The notes under the pieces are model-generated. The model searched no databases. It saw nothing but the letters and a program-made list of their open reading frames with translations, and had not been told where the DNA came from. From contig NC_134015.1 in NCBI RefSeq assembly GCF_040712315.1, forward strand, positions 23,127,614-23,191,613: a DNA stretch of 64,000 nucleotides. Direction: 5' to 3'. The DNA is from Castanea sativa. Taxonomy: Eukaryota; Streptophyta; Magnoliopsida; Fagales; Fagaceae. Positions 59,515 to 64,000 of the stretch are shown one piece after another. Position 1 is the stretch's first letter. Every line of letters starts with the position of its first letter. The position numbers were made by a program, and so were the translations under genes.

Positions 59515-60885
59515 ATGGAGCTATCAACAGGGCCCAACTCCCTCAACCTTGCTCTCTTCCTAATCTTTTTCTCCTTCTGTAACATCCCAGCTTTATTATC
59601 ATCACTTACTTCTTCTTCTTCTTCAACCTCTCCTTTTCCCAATGAAGCTCTCCCCACCAAATCAGGCTATCTTCCTGTCAACCCCACCACTGGTTCTGCC
59701 ATTTTCTATGCTTTCTATGAAGCTCAGAAACCTAATTCATCTCTCTCCCAAACCCCACTTCTCATTTGGCTCCAAGGTGGCCCTGGATGCTCCTCCATGA
59801 TTGGAAACTTCTTCGAGCTTGGGCCCTGGCGTGTCAATTTTCACAAGGCCAAGTCCGACCCCCTTGTTCTTGAACCCAATTCAGGTTCTTGGAACCGCAT
59901 ATTTGGCCTTCTTTTCCTCGATAATCCGATTGGAACTGGGTTTAGTATTGCTTCTACGCCCCAAGAAATCCCAAGAGATCAATATACTGTTGCCACCCAT
60001 CTTTTTGCTGCAATCACTTCGTTTATTGAACTAGACCCTTTGTTTAAGTTTCGTCCAATATATATTACGGGCGAGAGCTATGCAGGGAAGTATGTTCCGG
60101 CAATTGGATACTATATTGTGAAGAAAAATGCAGAATTGGCTGTGTCTGAGCAGGTCAACTTAGCTGGTGTTGCTATTGGAAACGGTTTAACTGACCCGAT
60201 CACTCAGGTGGCAACTCATTCTGTAAATGCTTACTTTTCAGGTTTGATCAATGAGAGGCAAAAGGGTGAGTTAGAGAAAGCTCAATGGGAGGCAGTTCAG
60301 CTGACTAAATTGAAGAATTGGAGTGAGGCCACAACTGCTAGAATTGAGGTCATAAATTTGTTGCAGAACATGACAGGGTTGGCCACGTTGTATGATTTTA
60401 CAAAGAAAGTTCCGTACAAATCTTACTTGGTTGATGAATTTTTGCAAAACAAGGAGGTGAAGAAGGCCCTAGGAGTGAATGAGTCGATTGTATATGAGGA
60501 ATGCAGTGCTGTAGTGGGGGATGCATTGTATGAGGATGTGATGAAGAGTGTGAAATATATGGTGCAGTTTTTGGTGAAAAAGAGCAAAGTTTTGTTGTAT
60601 CAAGGGAATTTTGATTTGAGGGATGGTGTAGTTTCAACTGAGGCTTGGGTAAAGACAATGAAATGGGAGGGAATTGGGAATTTTTCCAGGGCAGAGAGGA
60701 AGGTTTGGAAGGTAAATGGAGGGCTTGCTGGGTTTGTTCAGAAATGGGGGAGTTTGAGTCATGTTGTGGTTCTGGGGGCTGGGCATCTTGTGCCTACTGA
60801 CCAGCCATTGAGTTCACAAGCAATGATAGAGGACTGGGTTTTGGAGAGGGGCTTATTTGGCCATCAACAAGAGGAGGATTTGTAA
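59515..60885 (+). CDS. SCPL50-like: Serine carboxypeptidase-like protein, SCPL50/51 type (copy B)
   Basis: 456 residues, one exon, aligned with copy A without gaps over the catalytic part. It has a signal peptide (about residues 11-29), WLQGGPGCSS, Ser188 in GESYAGKY, Asp367 in YQGNFDLRDG and His424 in GAGHLVP. It is expected to be an active secretory-pathway carboxypeptidase. The C-terminus is eight residues shorter than copy A because a TCA codon there is TAA here. This removes a tail outside the catalytic fold. Differences from copy A are spread out and mostly mild, which suggests both are under selection. The next gene-like feature downstream is a retroelement. Confidence 0.93.
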   Translation: MELSTGPNSLNLALFLIFFSFCNIPALLSSLTSSSSSTSPFPNEALPTKSGYLPVNPTTGSAIFYAFYEAQKPNSSLSQTPLLIWLQGGPGCSSMIGNFFELGPWRVNFHKAKSDPLVLEPNSGSWNRIFGLLFLDNPIGTGFSIASTPQEIPRDQYTVATHLFAAITSFIELDPLFKFRPIYITGESYAGKYVPAIGYYIVKKNAELAVSEQVNLAGVAIGNGLTDPITQVATHSVNAYFSGLINERQKGELEKAQWEAVQLTKLKNWSEATTARIEVINLLQNMTGLATLYDFTKKVPYKSYLVDEFLQNKEVKKALGVNESIVYEECSAVVGDALYEDVMKSVKYMVQFLVKKSKVLLYQGNFDLRDGVVSTEAWVKTMKWEGIGNFSRAERKVWKVNGGLAGFVQKWGSLSHVVVLGAGHLVPTDQPLSSQAMIEDWVLERGLFGHQQEEDL

Positions 60886-61012
60886 TTAAATTTCTGGGAT
60901 TCACTACAAAATTTGCTCCTCTTATTCTGTTGTTGTTGTTGTTGTATCAATCAGTTCAAAATATGGGCAAGCTTAAAATGGGATGTTAAAAACATTGTAA
61001 TTTGCATCATTA

Positions 61013-61018
61013 AATAAA
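61013..61018 (+). terminator. Candidate poly(A) signal, SCPL copy B
   Basis: AATAAA about 130 bp after the stop, in sequence conserved with copy A. Confidence 0.4.
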
Positions 61019-61278
61019 TGCTCTGCTTTGATTTGTCAGATTTTATAATTGATGCTTACTTAACAATTGGTGGAACTTCACTTTTCTACACTGTTCATTG
61101 TTCAATCTCAGCTAACTCATCAGTAAATATTCTACTTTTCTGGTTTGGCCTCTATTCACAATAATATTAATCTGCTATACGATAAAAATGTGAATTTCAT
61201 TAAAATTATACTTTATGCACGCAAATGTAGCCCCTTTTCATTTCCAATTAACTAGAAGATTGTTAGCATCATATACTG

Positions 61279-62164
61279 TGATGAAGCAGAATTTCACCTC
61301 GTCAGTACGATGGACGACCTAGAGCTCGTTAGTATGTTCCTCGTCAGTACAATAGACAACCTGGAGATCTTGTACCAAAGAAAACACTAAGCAAATAATG
61401 ACACCGGTTTGGGGCCTACCAAGAACCCTCCGATACATAAATTAGCTTAAACTCTTTAGAAATCTGTAATCTGTAATCTGTAGAGTAATTTGTGTGTGTG
61501 TTCAACATGCCTTACTTACTTGTCTCTCCTAGCTTTATATAGCTTTTGTGTGAGTAAATACTCAGTTTACTAACCTTTCTAATGTTGTACTACAGCTGGA
61601 GGATTTATGGCTTAATAATGACCATTTATCCTCAACCCTTTAACGTTTGTAACGGCCATTAAATGTGCATAATTGGATGGCAGTAACGGCTCTATGCTTA
61701 TTTGTCGTTTGGACATTAAGTGCTATCTAGAACTAACGCGCTTACACTCATCCATACTTTTACTCATCATTAACATGGACAGTTAGCAATATGGATGAGC
61801 ATTTTATGGCTATCCATAAGTTATGGTTGAAGTGGAGGGTTAAATGGCTCATTTAATAGCCATTTAACTTCCCCATTCAATGTCCTGTAACGACTGTGTA
61901 ATAGTTAACTTGAGATAGTTGTAATAGCTGTGAGCTGGTGGCTAAAAAGGTTGTATGTCCGTTACACTTATGCCATTTATGTGAGGAATTTATATTTGAG
62001 CATTAATGTGTGCTTACGATCGTCTTTAGTAATGACGGTCGTCCTTAATAATGACAGTCATTTTATAAACGACCATTTTATACTTCTCGTCAATTGTTCC
62101 CTTTATTCCTTTGTCATCCTTTGTTTGGACGAGTATAGGAATATGAAAGGTTTTTGGCAGTTCA
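61279..62164 (-). repeat. Probable 3' LTR of Gypsy-3
   Basis: The proposed 886-bp LTR reads TGATGAAG...GGCAGTTCA on the plus strand. On the minus strand it has a TATA-like ctatataaag at about 61532-61541, and aaggggagat (about 62165-62175) could be the polypurine tract. There is no second LTR in the window for comparison, so the boundaries are tentative. Confidence 0.45.
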
Positions 62165-62319
62165 ATCTCCCCTTCGTGTCCCGAGATTCTCGTCCCATCA
62201 CATTTAATGCAAGGAGACTTTCTCATCAAGTGATTGACACGTGCCTTCTCTTCATTGGTTACGCATGCAAAGTTTTCTTGAGCTTCTTGCGAGCCTTGAT
62301 TTTTGTTTTCCTTTTTAGA

Positions 62320-62710
62320 AAAACTACTCGTCAGTTTTTAACTATGCGATTTAATCATAGGACTTTTATCATCATTATGATCGTACTTGTCAGTTTTTAA
62401 CCATGCAAATTTAATCATATGACCTACTCTCGCTTTGAGAATTTAATCATCATTATGATTGTGTTCGTTGGTTTTTAACTATGCGAATTTAATCATATGA
62501 CCTACTCTCGCTTTGAGAATTTGATCATCATTATGATTGTGTTCGTCAGTTTTTAACCATGCGAATTTAAATATATGACTTACTCTTGCTTTGAGAATTT
62601 TATCGTCATTATGATTGTGTTCATCGGTTTTTAACCATTCAAATTTAATCATATGACTTGCTCTTGCTTTGAGAATTTGATCATCATTATGATTGTACTA
62701 GTTCGAATTG
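62320..62710. repeat. 78-bp tandem array in Gypsy-3
   Basis: tttttaac starts recur at about 62393, 62472, 62550 and 62628. The unit contains aatttaatcatatgacctactc and gctttgagaattt. About five units, some degenerate. Confidence 0.85.
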
Positions 62711-62939
62711 AACCTTATGTGACGATTTTATTCTTATCGAGATTTTTATCATCTACTTGGTTTTACTCGTTGGACTTCAATGATGGGCTTTCTTCTTGAA
62801 TTTTTTTTTCTTTTGTATGGTAAATAAGAATTTCAAATCTTTCAAGAGAACGACATTTATTCATGTGGGGAAATATACTCCCTTATACATTCTTGCTTAG
62901 AAAACAGTTTGATGAAAGAAAATTGAAAGCGTTATCTAA

Positions 62940-63990
62940 CTAGTGATAATACCTCTTGAAGTGCTCTACATTCCATGGACGAGGTAACTGTTTACCATTG
63001 AGTGATTCAAGGTAACAAGTTCCTCTTCTAGAATATTTGACGATCTTGTATGAGCTTGTTTCATTGTCATTTTTCCGACTGGGGGAACGATCCTTCTTCT
63101 CCTTCTTTTTTTGCTGGAGCTTGTCGATTTCTTCCATCTTTTTCTTGTCATCTATTCCATTTGCCGTTAATGAATCCTCTCCGTTCATGTACTTCTGGGC
63201 TTTGAATAGGAGGTCTGTCATTGTAGTTGGCGGAGTCTTCACTAGAGAGAAGACGAGGTTAGGATTGTTCAACTCTGCTTGGAAGGTCGTCATTATCACA
63301 TGATCATTTGCCTTATCAATTTCTAACACTGCTTTGTTGAAGCATTTTACATACTCTCTAAGGGTTTCCCCTTCTTGTTGCTTCACAGTTAGCAGGTATG
63401 AGGTGGGCCTCTTATGGAATTAGCCCCCAATGAAATGAAGGACAAAAGAGTCACTTAGCTGCTCAAAGTTCACGATAGATGCCACGGGCAGCTTGCTAAA
63501 CCACACCCTTGCTGCTCTTCTGAGGGTTGTTGGGAATGCTCTGCAAATTACCTTGTTTGGGGTCTGCTGGAGGTTTAATATTGTTTTGAATGCCCCTATG
63601 TTTTCTAGGGGGTCCTTAGTGCCATTGTAAACCTCCAGTTATGGTAGAAAAAATTTGGGAGGCAAGGGGCACTCCAAAACGCTGGCAATGAAGGGTGAGT
63701 CCGTCCTCTTGATCATGCCATCAAGATTTATCGCTGCCTTTCCCTTCTTGGCATTCTTGACTTCGTCTAACTCCTTCCTCATGTTTTTCATCATCTAAAC
63801 GTTGCCATGAGTCGACTGTACAGTGTGCATATAAGTTTCTCTTTTGCTATTTCCTAGACTATGGGCTTCATCGTCATTGTCATTGTGATTACACTGTGAC
63901 TATGATGTATTTATGCCCTCTGAATGCACTCTTCGCTTTAAGTCTTCATTTTGTTTCTTCAATTCTTGCACATTGGATGTTAGTAGTTGG
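62940..63990 (-). pseudogene. Gypsy-3 gag fused to the integrase C-terminus
   Basis: Gag text begins near the window end (MKNMRKELDEVKNAKKGK) and runs through TDSPFIASVLECPLPPKF and FVLHFIGG, with two stops, near 63641 and 63420. It continues open in ORF 63386-62940 (EGETLREYVKCFNKAVLEID, then QKYMNGEDSL). After a Lys-rich linker the same ORF goes directly to the integrase tail (RRGTCYLESLNG, NVEHFKRYYH), which matches the end of Gypsy-1 integrase. Protease, RT, RNase H and most of integrase are gone by an in-frame deletion. Confidence 0.85.
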
Positions 63991-64000
63991 ATTTGTTAAG

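Larger units (their letters stand above)
61279..64000 (-). mobile_element. Tat-like Gypsy element, truncated by the window end (Gypsy-3)
   Basis: Minus-strand order from the window edge: gag, a direct fusion to the integrase end, a 78-bp tandem array, a likely polypurine tract and a 3' LTR. The gag and integrase text is close to Gypsy-1. The 5' LTR and primer site lie beyond position 64000. Confidence 0.72.

Noticed and set aside
61930..62400. 156-residue plus-strand ORF in Gypsy-3
   Set aside because: It crosses the proposed LTR edge into the 78-bp array and shows no domain.

Overview
The window is nuclear DNA from a plant, most likely a woody eudicot. It is AT-rich, the host genes have introns and plant families, and most of the sequence is nested plant LTR retrotransposons, solo LTRs, MITEs and microsatellites. 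I cannot fix the species; the LTR style recalls Fagaceae, but that is a weak impression. No bacterial, organellar or viral genome features are seen.

Only three host genes look intact: a three-exon 2-oxoglutarate/Fe(II) dioxygenase of the 'ACC oxidase homolog' type (2411-5993), and two intronless serine carboxypeptidase-like genes of the SCPL50/51 type (21044-22438 and 59515-60885). A decayed exon 1 of a second dioxygenase lies at 47310-47710, and shorter scraps lie near 36.1, 36.9 and 40.8 kb. Pieces of the dioxygenase 3' flank recur near 6.9-8.0, 19.1-19.6 and 58.1-58.7 kb. The simplest reading is an ancestral dioxygenase + SCPL pair duplicated about 38-45 kb apart. Downstream, the second dioxygenase died while both SCPL genes survived.

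Layout: 0-2.4 kb, minisatellite, a solo LTR (429-1145) and the promoter region. 2.4-6.0 kb, dioxygenase gene. 6.0-9.9 kb, duplicated 3' flank, a second solo LTR (7098-7757), and a 370-bp tandem duplication at the edge of a TIR element. 9.9-18.9 kb, a complete but dead Ty3/Gypsy element of Tat type (TSD GCGAG), with an antisense intron-containing accessory gene. 19-24 kb, flank repeat, a MITE and SCPL copy A. 24.2-32.9 kb, a Ty1/Copia element (TSD CAAAT) without pol. 33-36 kb, a hAT-like element and a 366-bp tandem duplication. 36-48 kb, a zone of nested direct and inverted duplications, two long foldbacks, a MITE with a visible empty site, and dioxygenase scraps. 49.2-58.0 kb, a minus-strand Gypsy element (TSD TTTAT) with gag and protease but no pol. 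It carries a 70-bp minisatellite of about 29 units and a plus-strand (antisense) accessory gene. 58.2-58.7 kb, a third solo LTR. 59.5-60.9 kb, SCPL copy B. 61.3 kb to the end, a third Tat-like element on the minus strand, cut by the window edge, whose gag is fused to the C-terminal tail of integrase.

The most interesting structure is shared by the Gypsy elements. Two carry an intron-containing, coiled-coil-ended accessory gene antisense to gag, with its own TATA box. All three carry a tandem array in the same compartment, between the pol remnant and the 3' end. Extra ORFs and tandem repeats are known from plant Tat-lineage elements, so this is a good example of a known theme rather than a proven new system.
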